From Chlorobiaceae bacterium (GTDB lineage: Bacteria > Bacteroidota > Chlorobiia > Chlorobiales > Chlorobiaceae): a stretch of 39,691 bases of DNA. The translations under genes and the position numbers were made by a program. Below are positions 8,773 to 18,314 of the stretch, in pieces. The notes beneath the pieces were generated by a model that did not search any database, was not told where the DNA came from, and worked only from the letters and a program-made list of their open reading frames with translations. The stretch spans positions 1 to 39,691 of the forward strand of contig JAAXXL010000022.1 in the NCBI GenBank assembly GCA_013334485.1, in the 5' to 3' direction. Positions within the stretch are counted from its first letter, which is position 1, and every line of letters starts with the position of its first letter.

Positions 8773-10353
8773 ATGAAAGTACTGATTACTGACGGTATTG
8801 ATCCTCAATGCGCACAAATCCTCAAGCAGAATGGTTTTGACGTAACAGAAAAACCGAAAATCAGCAAGGAGGAACTGAAGGAGATCATTGGCGGCTTTGA
8901 CAAGCTGATCGTCAGAAGTGCAACTAAGGTAACAGCAGAAATAATCGAAGCCGGGAAAAAACTCAAGCTGATCGGCAGAGCTGGAGCCGGTGTTGACAAT
9001 ATCGATATCGAAGCGGCGACCCGCAATGGCATTATTGTCATGAACACACCGGGGGGAAACACCATTTCCGCAGCCGAACACACCTGTGCTATGATGCTCT
9101 CCGCTGCACGCCTGATACCCCAGGCTACTGCTGACATGAAACAGGGAAACTGGAACAAAAAGAAGTTTACAGGGGTTGAACTTGAAGGCAAAACCCTCTC
9201 GATAATCGGTCTTGGAAAAATCGGTCGTGAAGTTGCCAGCCGGATGCAGGCATTCGGTATGAAAACCATTGCCTATGACCCCATGATTCCTGACGAGTAT
9301 GCTGCACATCTCAATATTGAACTGCTTCCACTCCACGAAAACTTCATTCGTGCAGATTTTATCACGATCCACTCATCGCTTAACGAGTCAACCCGTAATC
9401 TCATCTCGGAAGGCACCTTTGAGCTGATGAAACAGGGGGTGATTATTGTCAACTGTGCCAGAGGAGGAATAATCAACGAGGCCGACCTTGCCGAAGCAAT
9501 AGAGTCAGGAAAAGTTGCCGCCGCAGCGCTTGATGTGTTCGAAACAGAGCCGGTCAGCCCTGACAATCCCCTCTTGAAGCTTGAGCGGGTTATTGCCACT
9601 CCGCATATTGCCGCATCAACCAATGAGGCACAGGAAAAAGTAGCAATACAAATAGCCGATCAGATTGTTGAATGGAAACGTCAGGGAAAACTTGAGGGCG
9701 CAGTTAACGCCTCCGCTGTTGAACTTGCCCAGGCCCCCGGAGTACGGGCATATCTTGCCCTTGCAGAAAAAATGGGCGCCACACTGGCTCAGCTTGCCCC
9801 TCCAAAAGCCGATAAAATGACGGTGTGTACCTCCGGCGAATTCCTCCATACCGTTAATGAAGTTATTGCCGCAGCCGCCCTGAAAGGCTTTCTTGATGTA
9901 CGCCAGTCAAAAGATACCAACTATATCAACGCATTCACGATGGCAAAGGAGTGCGGGATAAGCCTTGAGCAGAAGTTTGAAAAGGAGAATCCTGATTATA
10001 CAAACCTGATCCGTATTGAACTTGAAAATGGAACCGGAAAGCGCATGATCGGCGGAACCGTTTTTGGTGACAAAGAGATCCGTATTGTCATGATCGACCA
10101 GTTTCTTGTAGAGTTCAAGCCGGAAGGCAACATCATTATCTACAACAATATTGACAAACCGGGTGTTATTGCCAATGTCACCCAGTTGCTGCTTCAGCAC
10201 AACCTTAATATTGCTTATGTAGCACTCTCAAGAGATGAGGAGAAAAAGGTGGCTATGACGGCAATTGTAGTGGATGGTGAAGTCTCCGATACCCTTCTTG
10301 AATCGGTTTGTGGTGTTGACGGCGTTTCCAGCGCAAATCTTGTAACGCTCTGA
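8773..10353 (+). CDS. serA: D-3-phosphoglycerate dehydrogenase
   Basis: 526-residue long-form enzyme oxidising 3-phosphoglycerate with NAD in the first step of serine synthesis. N-terminal substrate domain (KVLITDGIDPQC), Rossmann fold with GLGKIGREVASRM, and active-site elements NCARGGIINEADL, ALDVFETEP and TPHIAASTNEAQ (catalytic His). These are followed by the intervening (ASB) domain and a C-terminal ACT domain (IIYNNIDKPGVIANVTQLL). The ACT domain is the usual site of serine feedback. Ends at a strong bidirectional terminator. Confidence 0.97.
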   Translation: MKVLITDGIDPQCAQILKQNGFDVTEKPKISKEELKEIIGGFDKLIVRSATKVTAEIIEAGKKLKLIGRAGAGVDNIDIEAATRNGIIVMNTPGGNTISAAEHTCAMMLSAARLIPQATADMKQGNWNKKKFTGVELEGKTLSIIGLGKIGREVASRMQAFGMKTIAYDPMIPDEYAAHLNIELLPLHENFIRADFITIHSSLNESTRNLISEGTFELMKQGVIIVNCARGGIINEADLAEAIESGKVAAAALDVFETEPVSPDNPLLKLERVIATPHIAASTNEAQEKVAIQIADQIVEWKRQGKLEGAVNASAVELAQAPGVRAYLALAEKMGATLAQLAPPKADKMTVCTSGEFLHTVNEVIAAAALKGFLDVRQSKDTNYINAFTMAKECGISLEQKFEKENPDYTNLIRIELENGTGKRMIGGTVFGDKEIRIVMIDQFLVEFKPEGNIIIYNNIDKPGVIANVTQLLLQHNLNIAYVALSRDEEKKVAMTAIVVDGEVSDTLLESVCGVDGVSSANLVTL

Positions 10354-10380
10354 GAACATCAATAAGAGTAAGAGGAGTAC

Positions 10381-10416
10381 ATAAAAAAAACCTGCCACGC
10401 GGCAGGTTTTTTTTAT
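10381..10416. terminator. Bidirectional rho-independent terminator
   Basis: Perfect 16-bp stem ATAAAAAAAACCTGCC (10381-10396) with its complement (10401-10416) and an ACGC loop, flanked by A8 and T8. It serves serA and the convergent ArsA-like gene. Confidence 0.92.
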
Positions 10417-10465
10417 ACTTTTTTCCTTAAGATTCCTTTCCGGAATATCGGAAAGCTCTCTCTTG

Positions 10466-11647
10466 TTACTTGGTGAAATCGATACTGAGCCACTTGTCTT
10501 CATAAGAAGCTCCCGTTGACTCCATGCCGGCAAGAAAAATCGGCAGAACAACAATCTTCTGATAGTCACCGATACGGATGGTAAGATCATCACCGAGCTT
10601 GAGAATTTTCGGCTCAAGACCCATGTTCTCCATAAAGGGAAGTCTGACACGAACCTTGTAGTGGCCGTCAGAAACCTTTTTGATATCAATCGGATTCTCC
10701 GTGAAAAAGATATCAAGAGGATTTTTCTCGCCATAGACCTTCTCACCAACCCTGCGGAGCATGGCCAGACCGACAACCTCATCATCAAACAAAGGAACTT
10801 CAGCAATCGGTATAGGAGCAAAGGCTTCAGTGATCTGCTCAATGTACTTCTGCTGAATAGCACGCCATTTCTGGAAATATGGATCAGGGCTCTGATCAGG
10901 CATAACGCGGTTGATGGTAATACGATCGACCGTAATGCCATAAAGGTTAAGATAGGTCAGGGCGCGCATGGACTCCTTGATAACCATCTTCTCAGGGTTC
11001 ATAACAAGGCGCATGGTTGTTTTGGAACCATCGGCAAGCAGGTCAATGATCCCCTCTGTTGAAGAGAAGAGATTGTCAACCTTTTCGTACACCTCTACAG
11101 GAGCAACAAAATCATTTATCTTGTTGACTTTCTTGGCTAACGGCCTGATCACCGGTTTCACCATGAATTTTTCGACATTACGAATCATCTTGATAAACCA
11201 GCCGAATGTTTCAGGCAGGGAGAGAAGACGGAGTGTCTCTCCGGTAGGAGCACAGTCAACAACAAGAAGATCATACTCATTCTGTTCATTATAACGCTTA
11301 ATATAGGAGAGAGAGAAAAGCTCTTCCATACCAGGCAGAACACCCATCTCTTCTGCATAGACACCCTCAATTCCACGGGCTTCCATCAGATGAGCAAAGT
11401 GCTCTCTGACAACATCCCAGTTCAGATTAAGATCACCAAAAACGCTTACCTCCTGACCCCAGAGATTTTCAGCGATTTTAACTGGTGAAGGTCCCAACTG
11501 TACATCAAGCGAGTCACCCAGACTGTGAGCCGGATCGGTAGACATAATAAGGGTCTTGTACCCCATGTCTGCGGCTCTGAGAGCTGTTGCTGCAGCAATC
11601 GAGGTTTTACCTACACCACCCTTACCGGTAAAAATGATATTACGCAT
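10466..11647 (-). CDS. ArsA/Get3-family ATPase with C-terminal Hsp20-like domain
   Basis: 393 residues. Deviant Walker [10 protein letters not shown] at residues 8-16, switch I region [13 protein letters not shown], switch II region [17 protein letters not shown], and a NRVMPDQ segment. The last ~85 residues (from [11 protein letters not shown]) resemble the ArsA_HSP20 domain found in ArsA-like proteins of phototrophs. No arsenic genes (arsR, arsB, arsC) are nearby, so an arsenite pump role is not supported. A Get3-like role in handling membrane proteins, or a chaperone role, is equally possible. It lies 180 bases downstream of the lytic transglycosylase gene on the same strand. Confidence 0.88.
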   Translation of the reverse strand: MRNIIFTGKGGVGKTSIAAATALRAADMGYKTLIMSTDPAHSLGDSLDVQLGPSPVKIAENLWGQEVSVFGDLNLNWDVVREHFAHLMEARGIEGVYAEEMGVLPGMEELFSLSYIKRYNEQNEYDLLVVDCAPTGETLRLLSLPETFGWFIKMIRNVEKFMVKPVIRPLAKKVNKINDFVAPVEVYEKVDNLFSSTEGIIDLLADGSKTTMRLVMNPEKMVIKESMRALTYLNLYGITVDRITINRVMPDQSPDPYFQKWRAIQQKYIEQITEAFAPIPIAEVPLFDDEVVGLAMLRRVGEKVYGEKNPLDIFFTENPIDIKKVSDGHYKVRVRLPFMENMGLEPKILKLGDDLTIRIGDYQKIVVLPIFLAGMESTGASYEDKWLSIDFTK

Positions 11648-11827
11648 ACGTTTTGATGATTCTCATTAAAGAATTATTGAATAAAGCAGTTTCTGCCAAA
11701 CATTATTCTCCGTCAGCCGAGCAATCCGAAAAGGCTAAAGATAAAAAAATCTTATCTAATCGCACAGGTTAAAAGCCGATAATAATTGATCCCAATAAAT
11801 TATTACCCGTAAACGCCACTCCCCCCC

Positions 11828-13492
11828 TCAGCGTTTTTTCTTGCGTCGTGAAGAAGAGGCTTTTACTGATTTCGCCTTTTTGCCTTTATGACTCTTCTTC
11901 TCAATGGTACGGCGTGAAGAGTGGCTCTTCACCCTTGTGGCTACGGATTCTATCTCCCGCTCAATTTTGATGCGTTGTCCGGGAGTAATACGACGCCCCT
12001 TCAATTTATTTAATTCAGCAAGCCGATCAACCGAAGTCCCATACTTTTGCGCTATGGAAAAGAGCGTCTCCCCTTTTCTTACCTGGTGACGGAGAAGTAC
12101 TTTTTTTGTGGATGAAGCCTTTGACACCAAACTGCTTGTCCCTTCATCCCGTGATGCACTGTTTTTATCATTACCGCCAAAGACAACAAGCTTCTGGCCG
12201 GGAGTAACATCAGCATCTTTCAGGCTGTTCCAGACAATAAGCTGACTGATATAGGTTCGATAGAGTCGTGCAATTGATCCAAGGCTTTCACCCTGCTGAA
12301 CAACATGAATCTTCTCTGTTTTCCCGTCTGCGCTGTTACGAGAGCTGAACCCTGGATTGAGACTCTCCACCCTGGCAAGCAGTTGCTCGCGTTCAATGGT
12401 TTTCGGAGACTTGTAAGCATAGATCTCCTGCTCCCTGCGCTGAAACTGGGCAATATATTTTCTCGGCAGACGAAGCACGTTACCTGTTCCATCTGCAGGA
12501 ATAATACCGAGCTTGTACTGGGGATTCAGGAACTGGAGATCGCGCAGCGGCACTCCTATTGTTTCATTGATCTGGTCAAAGGAGAGTGTGCGTGAAGTCC
12601 TGAGGGTGTCAATATCCTTGTAGAGAAAGCCCGGTTCAACAGGCCGGATATTGTGCTCATTATAGTAACTCATGATGTAGTTCACGGCAATAAATGCCGG
12701 AACATAGCCTCTTGTCTCTGCCGGAAGATAATCCCAGATTGCCCAATAGTTCTTTACACCGCCGGCACGCCGGATAGCCTTGTTGACGTTGCCCGGTCCT
12801 GAATTATAGGCGGCAAGCGCAAGGAACCAGTCCCCATAGATGTTATACAGATCACGGAGATGGCGGCTTGCAGCAACAGTGGCTTTTTCAGGGTCATACC
12901 GGTCTTCGATAAATGATGATGACTGCAAGCCGTACATCTTTCCTGTACCGTACATGAACTGCCACAACCCTTTCGCTCCGGCCGAAGAGACCGCCGTCGG
13001 ATTAAGCGCTGACTCGACAATGGCGAGGTACTTCATTTCAAGGGGAACATTGTAGGCGTCAAGCTTTTCTTCAAAGAGCGGGAAATAGATCTTGGTCAAT
13101 CCGAGAATTTTACCCGTCATATTTCTCCGGTCAACGGCATAAATCCGTATAAACCCGCGAACATGTTCGTTATAGACAAGATTGAACGGTGTTTTGCGTG
13201 CAAGCGCGGCTATCCTTGAAGCATAAACAGAATCACTGTACTGGGGAACGAAATTGGCTGGAAAGGCAAACTTTTCCGACTCTTTTGTTGATCGTGAAAA
13301 GTACTCATCCTTGAAGTAGGTAGCAGTAACAAGGCTGTCGAGAATATCTGAAACTGATGACTTTTTGAGATTTGTCCTGTCAGCCGGAAAAAATTCTGCA
13401 GCAGAAACCGGCTGCGCCGAAATCAAAAAAACCAGTGCAACAAGTAACACCCTGAATATCTTGTAATTGAAGCTGATTTTCACAAGCGGCAC
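11828..13492 (-). CDS. MltD-like membrane-bound lytic murein transglycosylase with two LysM domains
   Basis: 554 residues. The N-terminal signal sequence is [20 protein letters not shown]. The SLT (lysozyme-like) domain spans roughly residues 150-260: catalytic Glu in [19 protein letters not shown], then [15 protein letters not shown] and [16 protein letters not shown]. Two LysM peptidoglycan-binding repeats follow ([15 protein letters not shown] and [19 protein letters not shown]), then a very basic Ser/Lys/Arg tail. It cleaves glycan strands in the periplasm during wall turnover. Start: GTG at 13492 (in frame, no ATG available); a second GTG at 13483 also fits. Confidence 0.93.
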   Translation of the reverse strand: MPLVKISFNYKIFRVLLVALVFLISAQPVSAAEFFPADRTNLKKSSVSDILDSLVTATYFKDEYFSRSTKESEKFAFPANFVPQYSDSVYASRIAALARKTPFNLVYNEHVRGFIRIYAVDRRNMTGKILGLTKIYFPLFEEKLDAYNVPLEMKYLAIVESALNPTAVSSAGAKGLWQFMYGTGKMYGLQSSSFIEDRYDPEKATVAASRHLRDLYNIYGDWFLALAAYNSGPGNVNKAIRRAGGVKNYWAIWDYLPAETRGYVPAFIAVNYIMSYYNEHNIRPVEPGFLYKDIDTLRTSRTLSFDQINETIGVPLRDLQFLNPQYKLGIIPADGTGNVLRLPRKYIAQFQRREQEIYAYKSPKTIEREQLLARVESLNPGFSSRNSADGKTEKIHVVQQGESLGSIARLYRTYISQLIVWNSLKDADVTPGQKLVVFGGNDKNSASRDEGTSSLVSKASSTKKVLLRHQVRKGETLFSIAQKYGTSVDRLAELNKLKGRRITPGQRIKIEREIESVATRVKSHSSRRTIEKKSHKGKKAKSVKASSSRRKKKR

Positions 13493-13494
13493 AT

Positions 13495-13860
13495 TCTTTA
13501 GAAGGGGAAATGCTAAAAGGTCACTGCTGAAACAGAAAAAACCTTTCTTGAACTCACAACATAAAAACAGTTCCTGACTAATACAAGGGAGCGCGCTTAA
13601 TTGTCAACCAGAGAGAGCACTCTCTCCTCTTTTGTCATCCTGAACTGAAAGGAGGGATCTGATTTTTGTAAAAAGAGATCTCTCACGTTGTTCGACATGA
13701 CGGAAAAAAAAATTGTCCACGAAATGGTGCAGGGGCAAACCTGCGTGTTTACCCTGCTGAATATCGGATAAATGTTGCCAATACTCTTCGTCATTGCTCT
13801 CCCTGAAGTCATTCGGCTCCTTTTCATTTTAAAAGAGAGATAGCTCACTTCGTTCGAGCT
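13495..13860. repeat. Gene-free cluster of small palindromic repeats
   Basis: No convincing gene. A frame at 13597-13848 has an unnatural composition and spans the repeats. Three palindromic units are visible. First, AGAGAG/CTCTCT around 13612. Second, an imperfect palindrome at 13633-13703 with GTCATCCTGAAC on one side and GTTCGACATGAC on the other. Third, CAGGGGCAAAC (13730-13740) facing GTTTACCCTG (13747-13756). A fourth fragment, GCTCACTTCGTTCGAGCTT, sits at 13837-13860 beside the truA stop. These look like dispersed REP-type intergenic repeats. A related unit lies near 30950. Confidence 0.55.
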
Positions 13861-14595
13861 TCAGTAAGTTACCTTCCACAGAAAAAGACCGGCTGGAGAG
13901 GCCGGATGAAGCTGAGTTGTGGTGACCCCGGTTTCAACCATCTGCCTGAACTCTTCGGGTGGAACTACCCCGTTTCCGACGCGCGCCATCCCGTCAACAA
14001 GATATCGAACCATACTGCGCAAAAAGCGGTTCGCAGAAATATGCAAAACGAGGAACTGCTGATAACGGTGCCACTGACAACCTGTGACATGACAAAATCG
14101 CCCCGGATTATCACGATCTTCCCTTGAAAACGCGGAAAAATCATGGATGCCAACAACAGAATCAGCGGCCTGCTGCATCAGCATAAGATCAGGTTTTCCG
14201 AACGAACAACCGGCAAATCGCCCATATATCGCTGATGGCTCCTCAATAAGATAATATCGGTAGTGACGCTCTCTTGCGCTGTGGCGGGAATGAAACCCGG
14301 CATCCATTTCAAGAGGATTGCTTACCCTGATGGTATCAGGCAAAAGTGCATTGAGTGAATGGACCACCCTCGAAAGTTCCATCGGTGATGCCGTTCTGAA
14401 GTTTGCAATCTGTGCTTTGGCATGAACCCCCTTGTCAGTACGACCTGCGGCAGCAAGCGAGATATTTTCCTGCAGGATCATCCCGAGAGCACGCTCTATC
14501 TCCCCCTGGACGGTGACACACCCCTTGCGGTTCTGGCGCTGCCATCCGGAGTAGGGTGTGCCGTCATATTCAACCGTAATCCTGACATTCTTCAT
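13861..14595 (-). CDS. truA: tRNA pseudouridine synthase A
   Basis: 244-residue enzyme that isomerises uridines 38-40 of the tRNA anticodon stem. N-terminal [14 protein letters not shown] and the catalytic Asp54 in [14 protein letters not shown]; also [16 protein letters not shown] and [14 protein letters not shown]. Start: ATG at 14595, which overlaps the mscL stop as ATGA and has no Shine-Dalgarno of its own, suggesting translational coupling. The longer frame upstream (to 14661) lies inside mscL and is not used. Confidence 0.96.
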   Translation of the reverse strand: MKNVRITVEYDGTPYSGWQRQNRKGCVTVQGEIERALGMILQENISLAAAGRTDKGVHAKAQIANFRTASPMELSRVVHSLNALLPDTIRVSNPLEMDAGFHSRHSARERHYRYYLIEEPSAIYGRFAGCSFGKPDLMLMQQAADSVVGIHDFSAFSREDRDNPGRFCHVTGCQWHRYQQFLVLHISANRFLRSMVRYLVDGMARVGNGVVPPEEFRQMVETGVTTTQLHPASPAGLFLWKVTY

Positions 14596-15047
14596 ATTGA
14601 AGAGGTACATCCGGGGCAACGGGTTGCCTTGAGCGGCACGCTGCTCAGGCAGTATGGACACTCCTTTGTTGTTGGACCGGCAGGAGCCACCGGCGGCGTT
14701 TTCTCCATCCGGCGAAGGGTATTGATAGCCTTGACAAGCAAAAAGACGGCAAATGCCATAATCAGAAAACTGATCACTGAATTCAGGAAAAGGCCGTAAT
14801 TGATCGTTACTGCACCGGCCGCTTTTGCGTCAAAAAGGGCTGCATAGGGGCCGACTTTCGAACCCTCTTTCAGAACGATATAGAGATTTGAAAAGTCTAC
14901 ACCACCCATGAGCAGTCCCAGAGGCGGCATCAGAACCTCGGAGACAAGGGTTGTAACAATTGAGCCGAAGGCTCCGCCAACAATGATACCAACTGCCATA
15001 TCAACAACATTTCCCTTGACCGCAAACTCTTTAAACTCTTTAAGCAT
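14592..15047 (-). CDS. mscL: Large-conductance mechanosensitive channel with C-terminal zinc ribbon
   Basis: 151-residue inner-membrane channel that opens on osmotic downshock. TM1 begins [23 protein letters not shown], cited here only by its first conserved part [17 protein letters not shown]2 is at about residues 85-107. After the cytoplasmic helix the tail has two cysteine pairs, C130-x2-C133 and C144-x2-C147, a small zinc-ribbon-like module seen in some MscL proteins. Start: ATG at 15047, matching the conserved MLKEFKEF start; the frame extends further without support. Its TGA overlaps the truA ATG by four bases. Confidence 0.95.
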   Translation of the reverse strand: MLKEFKEFAVKGNVVDMAVGIIVGGAFGSIVTTLVSEVLMPPLGLLMGGVDFSNLYIVLKEGSKVGPYAALFDAKAAGAVTINYGLFLNSVISFLIMAFAVFLLVKAINTLRRMEKTPPVAPAGPTTKECPYCLSSVPLKATRCPGCTSSI

Positions 15048-15288
15048 AATTGGTAACAGAAAAAGAATGTGTAAATCTGAAAAATTGTACCTCTCTCTCC
15101 AAGATAAGCAATCTTTGTAAAAGGCTGAAAACGGGAATAATGGCAAATCTTTGGCTGCAAACCGAAACCAGCCCTCAGCTTAAACGTTATGCAGGGATGA
15201 ATAACTTTATTACATTGCTGTTCCATAACAGTTAACATCACCTTTTTCCTGCTTAACAACCATTACGTTGCAAACAACTCACCTTGCG

Positions 15289-17178
15289 ATGCTTCTTCAG
15301 GCACTTAAAAACCTGCCGGAGCCACTACCCGGAAGCATCTACCAAATTCCCGCGATCTGGACCGGAGATGAAACCGGAACCATACTGGTCAACCCTGCCA
15401 CATATTTCAGCTCCATTATTGAGGGTATTCTGAATAATAGCGAAAACCCCCTGCCCGAAAGCCCTCAGGGCGATTGGCGCACCGGAGCAATTGTCTATAA
15501 TCTTTTTGTCCGGCTGGCAGCAGCCTTTGATCACAATGGAGATGGGTCCATAGGCACAGAGCCGCTTGATTGCGGTTTCAGGGAGAGCGGTACCCTCCTG
15601 AAAGCCATCGCACTCCTCCCCTATATAAAAAAGCTCGGGGCTAACACCGTCTATCTCCTGCCTCTTACCGAAATAGGATCTGACTGTAAAAAAGGGTCGC
15701 TCGGCTCGCCCTACGCGATTAAAAATCCGCGCAAATTCGACGCCATGCTCACCGAACCGGCACTCGGACTCTCTGCGGAACTTCTGCTGAAGGCGTTTGT
15801 GGAAGCAGCACACAGGCTCGATATCCGGGTTGTTCTCGAATTTGTTTTCAGAACAGCTTCAGTTGACAGCTCCTGGATTAAAGAGCACCCGGAGTGGTTT
15901 TACTGGCTTCGTGACGATGAGAGCACCCGTAACTACTGCCCCCCTGGTTTTGATCACGACACACTCAACCACATTTACAGTCAGGTTGAGCGTCATGATA
16001 TGCACAACCTTCCCGCTCCCTCCCGAGAGTACCGCGATCAGTTCGTTTCAGAACCTGTTACCGTGACTGAAAAGGATGGACGGCTTCATGGCACTACAGC
16101 AGATGGAACCCCATGCCGGATTGCAACAGCATTCTCCGACTGGCCTCCCGATGACAAACAGCCTGCATGGAGTGATGTCACCTATCTGAAAATGCACAAC
16201 CTCGAAGCATTCAACTACATTGCCTATAACACTATCAGGATGTATGACGATGCGCTTGACGCTCCGGAAACATTCAACACCGGACTGTGGGATGAAATAG
16301 CCGATATTATTCCCTCATTCCAGGAGAGCTACAATATTGATGGCGCCATGATTGATATGGGCCATGCCCTTCCCTCGCTGCTCAAAAAGAGTATTGTCAG
16401 AAAAGCCAGGGAAAAAAGAGCGGATTTTGCATTCTGGGATGAGAATTTCGATCCTTCGCCAGCAATTAAAGCCGAGGGTTTCGATGCTGTATTCGGCTCA
16501 CTCCCCTTTGTGATCCATGACATTGTCTTTATCCGGGGGCTTTTGAACTATCTGAACAAAACCGGAGTCGCGCTCCCCTTTTTCGGTACCGGAGAGAACC
16601 ACAACACTCCGCGAGTCTGCTTTCGATATCCGCAAGAGGAGGCCGGGCGTAATTTTTCAATCTTTATCTTTACGCTCACAGCCGTTCTGCCTGCCATCCC
16701 CTTTCTGCAGTCGGGCATGGAGATCTGTGAATGGTATCCGATAAACCTCGGGCTTAATTTCAAGGATGAAGACAGGGCGCTCTATCCCCCGGAAAAGCTG
16801 CCGCTCTTCAGTCCATTCAGTTATGACTGGAAAAAGAGCAACAACCTTCTGCCGCTCAACAGCTATATCAAGAGGGTTCTCGCAATCCGTAACCGCTTCC
16901 TTAACCTTGTCCTCTCTGGAGAACCCGGTTCAATCTCCATCCCCTATGTGAGTGAACCTGAGCTTTTTGCCGTTATGAGAAGTTCCGGAAATCGATCACT
17001 GCTCTTTGTCGGCAACAGCAATCTCTATGAAGAGAGAAGAGGATCACTTGAATTCAGTATGAAAAACCTCGATCTTACAGACCTCATTGAAGGAAACACG
17101 CATCCGATAGAGGAGCACCGACTTGAGATCAGTTGCAGACCGGGGCAGTGTATGCTTTTTGAAATTCCGGATAAGTAG
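15289..17178 (+). CDS. GH13 alpha-amylase-family enzyme, maltosyltransferase-like, with altered catalytic motifs
   Basis: 629 residues (636 from an in-frame TTG at 15268; neither start has a clear ribosome site). The alpha-amylase barrel is recognisable. Region II is [13 protein letters not shown] with nucleophile Asp356, region III is FWDENFDP with acid/base Glu385, and region IV is [11 protein letters not shown]. Odd points: region IV has Asn439 where the third catalytic Asp normally sits; the usual Arg two residues before the nucleophile is Met354; region I reads [11 protein letters not shown] in place of a DxVxNH motif. Length and motifs recall the Thermotoga maltosyltransferase (about 640 residues), which moves maltosyl units between glucans. 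A PfkB kinase follows 69 bases downstream. Confidence 0.75.
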   Translation: MLLQALKNLPEPLPGSIYQIPAIWTGDETGTILVNPATYFSSIIEGILNNSENPLPESPQGDWRTGAIVYNLFVRLAAAFDHNGDGSIGTEPLDCGFRESGTLLKAIALLPYIKKLGANTVYLLPLTEIGSDCKKGSLGSPYAIKNPRKFDAMLTEPALGLSAELLLKAFVEAAHRLDIRVVLEFVFRTASVDSSWIKEHPEWFYWLRDDESTRNYCPPGFDHDTLNHIYSQVERHDMHNLPAPSREYRDQFVSEPVTVTEKDGRLHGTTADGTPCRIATAFSDWPPDDKQPAWSDVTYLKMHNLEAFNYIAYNTIRMYDDALDAPETFNTGLWDEIADIIPSFQESYNIDGAMIDMGHALPSLLKKSIVRKAREKRADFAFWDENFDPSPAIKAEGFDAVFGSLPFVIHDIVFIRGLLNYLNKTGVALPFFGTGENHNTPRVCFRYPQEEAGRNFSIFIFTLTAVLPAIPFLQSGMEICEWYPINLGLNFKDEDRALYPPEKLPLFSPFSYDWKKSNNLLPLNSYIKRVLAIRNRFLNLVLSGEPGSISIPYVSEPELFAVMRSSGNRSLLFVGNSNLYEERRGSLEFSMKNLDLTDLIEGNTHPIEEHRLEISCRPGQCMLFEIPDK

Positions 17179-17247
17179 CATCGCTAAAGAAAAGTTGCAA
17201 AAAACATATATTCCGTAATTTTCCCATAACATAACATCTCTTTTACT

Positions 17248-18159
17248 ATGTCAATCCTCATTGTCGGCTCTCTTGCCTTTGACGACATCGAGACCCCTTT
17301 CGGGCGCTCGGACAACACTCTTGGCGGATCATCAACCTATATTGCCCTCTCGGCAAGCTATTTTACCGACAAGGTGCAGATGGTCGGTGTTGTCGGCTCC
17401 GACTTTGAAGAGAAGCATTTTGACCTGCTCCATTCAAAAAACATTAATACCAAAGGCGTTCAGAAGGTAGAAGAGGGAAAAACCTTCCGCTGGGCGGGCC
17501 GTTACCACTACGACATGAACACCCGCGATACGCTCGATACCCAGTTGAACGTTTTTGCTGATTTCGATCCCGTTGTCCCGCGTGAGTATCAGAATGCTGA
17601 TTTTGTCTGTCTCGGCAATATTGATCCTGAACTTCAGCTCAAGGTGCTTGACCAGATCAGCAAGCCGAAGCTCGTCATCCTTGATACCATGAACTTCTGG
17701 ATTGAGGGAAAACCGACCGAACTCAAAAAAACGCTTGAGCGCGTCGATATCTTCATTCTCAATGACAGTGAGGCCCGGCTGCTCAGCGGTGATCCGAACC
17801 TGGTAAGATCAGCAAGAATTATCCGCAACATGGGTCCCAAAACCCTGATCATCAAAAAAGGTGAGCACGGTGCTCTGCTCTTTACCGACAGCGGCATTTT
17901 TGCAGCTCCTGCATTCCCTCTTGAGTCCATTTTCGACCCTACCGGCGCTGGAGACACCTTTGCCGGAGGCTTTATCGGCCACCTGGCACGCTGCGAATCA
18001 ATCAATGATCTTGAAATGCGCAAAGCAGTGCTTTACGGCAGCTCCATGGCAAGCTTCTGTGTTGAAAAATTCGGTACTGAAAAAATCGCAGCACTTGATC
18101 TGCTTGAAATAGAGGATCGCTACCAGAGCTTCCTTGAACTTTCAAGAATCAGCCACTGA
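17248..18159 (+). CDS. PfkB-family carbohydrate/nucleoside kinase
   Basis: 303 residues. PfkB fold: N-terminal ILIVGSLAFDDIETPFG, the GGSSTYIALSASYF substrate segment, and the C-terminal signature DPTGAGDTFAGGF with the catalytic Asp in the GAGD anion hole. Such kinases phosphorylate sugars or nucleosides with ATP. The substrate cannot be read from the sequence; ribokinase- and adenosine-kinase-like proteins share these motifs. It follows the GH13 gene by 69 bases on the same strand, so a carbohydrate role is plausible. A terminator-like hairpin follows. Confidence 0.88.
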   Translation: MSILIVGSLAFDDIETPFGRSDNTLGGSSTYIALSASYFTDKVQMVGVVGSDFEEKHFDLLHSKNINTKGVQKVEEGKTFRWAGRYHYDMNTRDTLDTQLNVFADFDPVVPREYQNADFVCLGNIDPELQLKVLDQISKPKLVILDTMNFWIEGKPTELKKTLERVDIFILNDSEARLLSGDPNLVRSARIIRNMGPKTLIIKKGEHGALLFTDSGIFAAPAFPLESIFDPTGAGDTFAGGFIGHLARCESINDLEMRKAVLYGSSMASFCVEKFGTEKIAALDLLEIEDRYQSFLELSRISH

Positions 18160-18205
18160 GAGAACGTGCTGAGGTTCGTCTGAACAGAACAATTCAGCCA
18201 CAAAA

Positions 18206-18243
18206 AAAGGGGTACCTCTGAAACGTGAGCAGAGGTGCCCTTT
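18206..18243 (+). terminator. Terminator-like hairpin after the PfkB gene
   Basis: A7 tract, then an imperfect stem: AAGGGGTACCTCTG (18207-18220) against CAGAGGTGCCCTTT (18230-18243) with a 9-base loop. The U tract is short. Confidence 0.6.
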
Positions 18244-18314
18244 GAGTGTAAACAGGCGCTATTTTTACCTCATCACAGGTTTCCCCTGAAAAACAGTTCA
18301 AGATTACATGAACT

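Noticed and set aside
10228-10941. 237-codon minus-strand frame across the serA end and the ArsA-like gene
   Set aside because: It runs through the strong terminator and overlaps two well-supported genes in other frames.
13597-13848. 83-codon minus-strand frame
   Set aside because: It consists of translated palindromic repeats.
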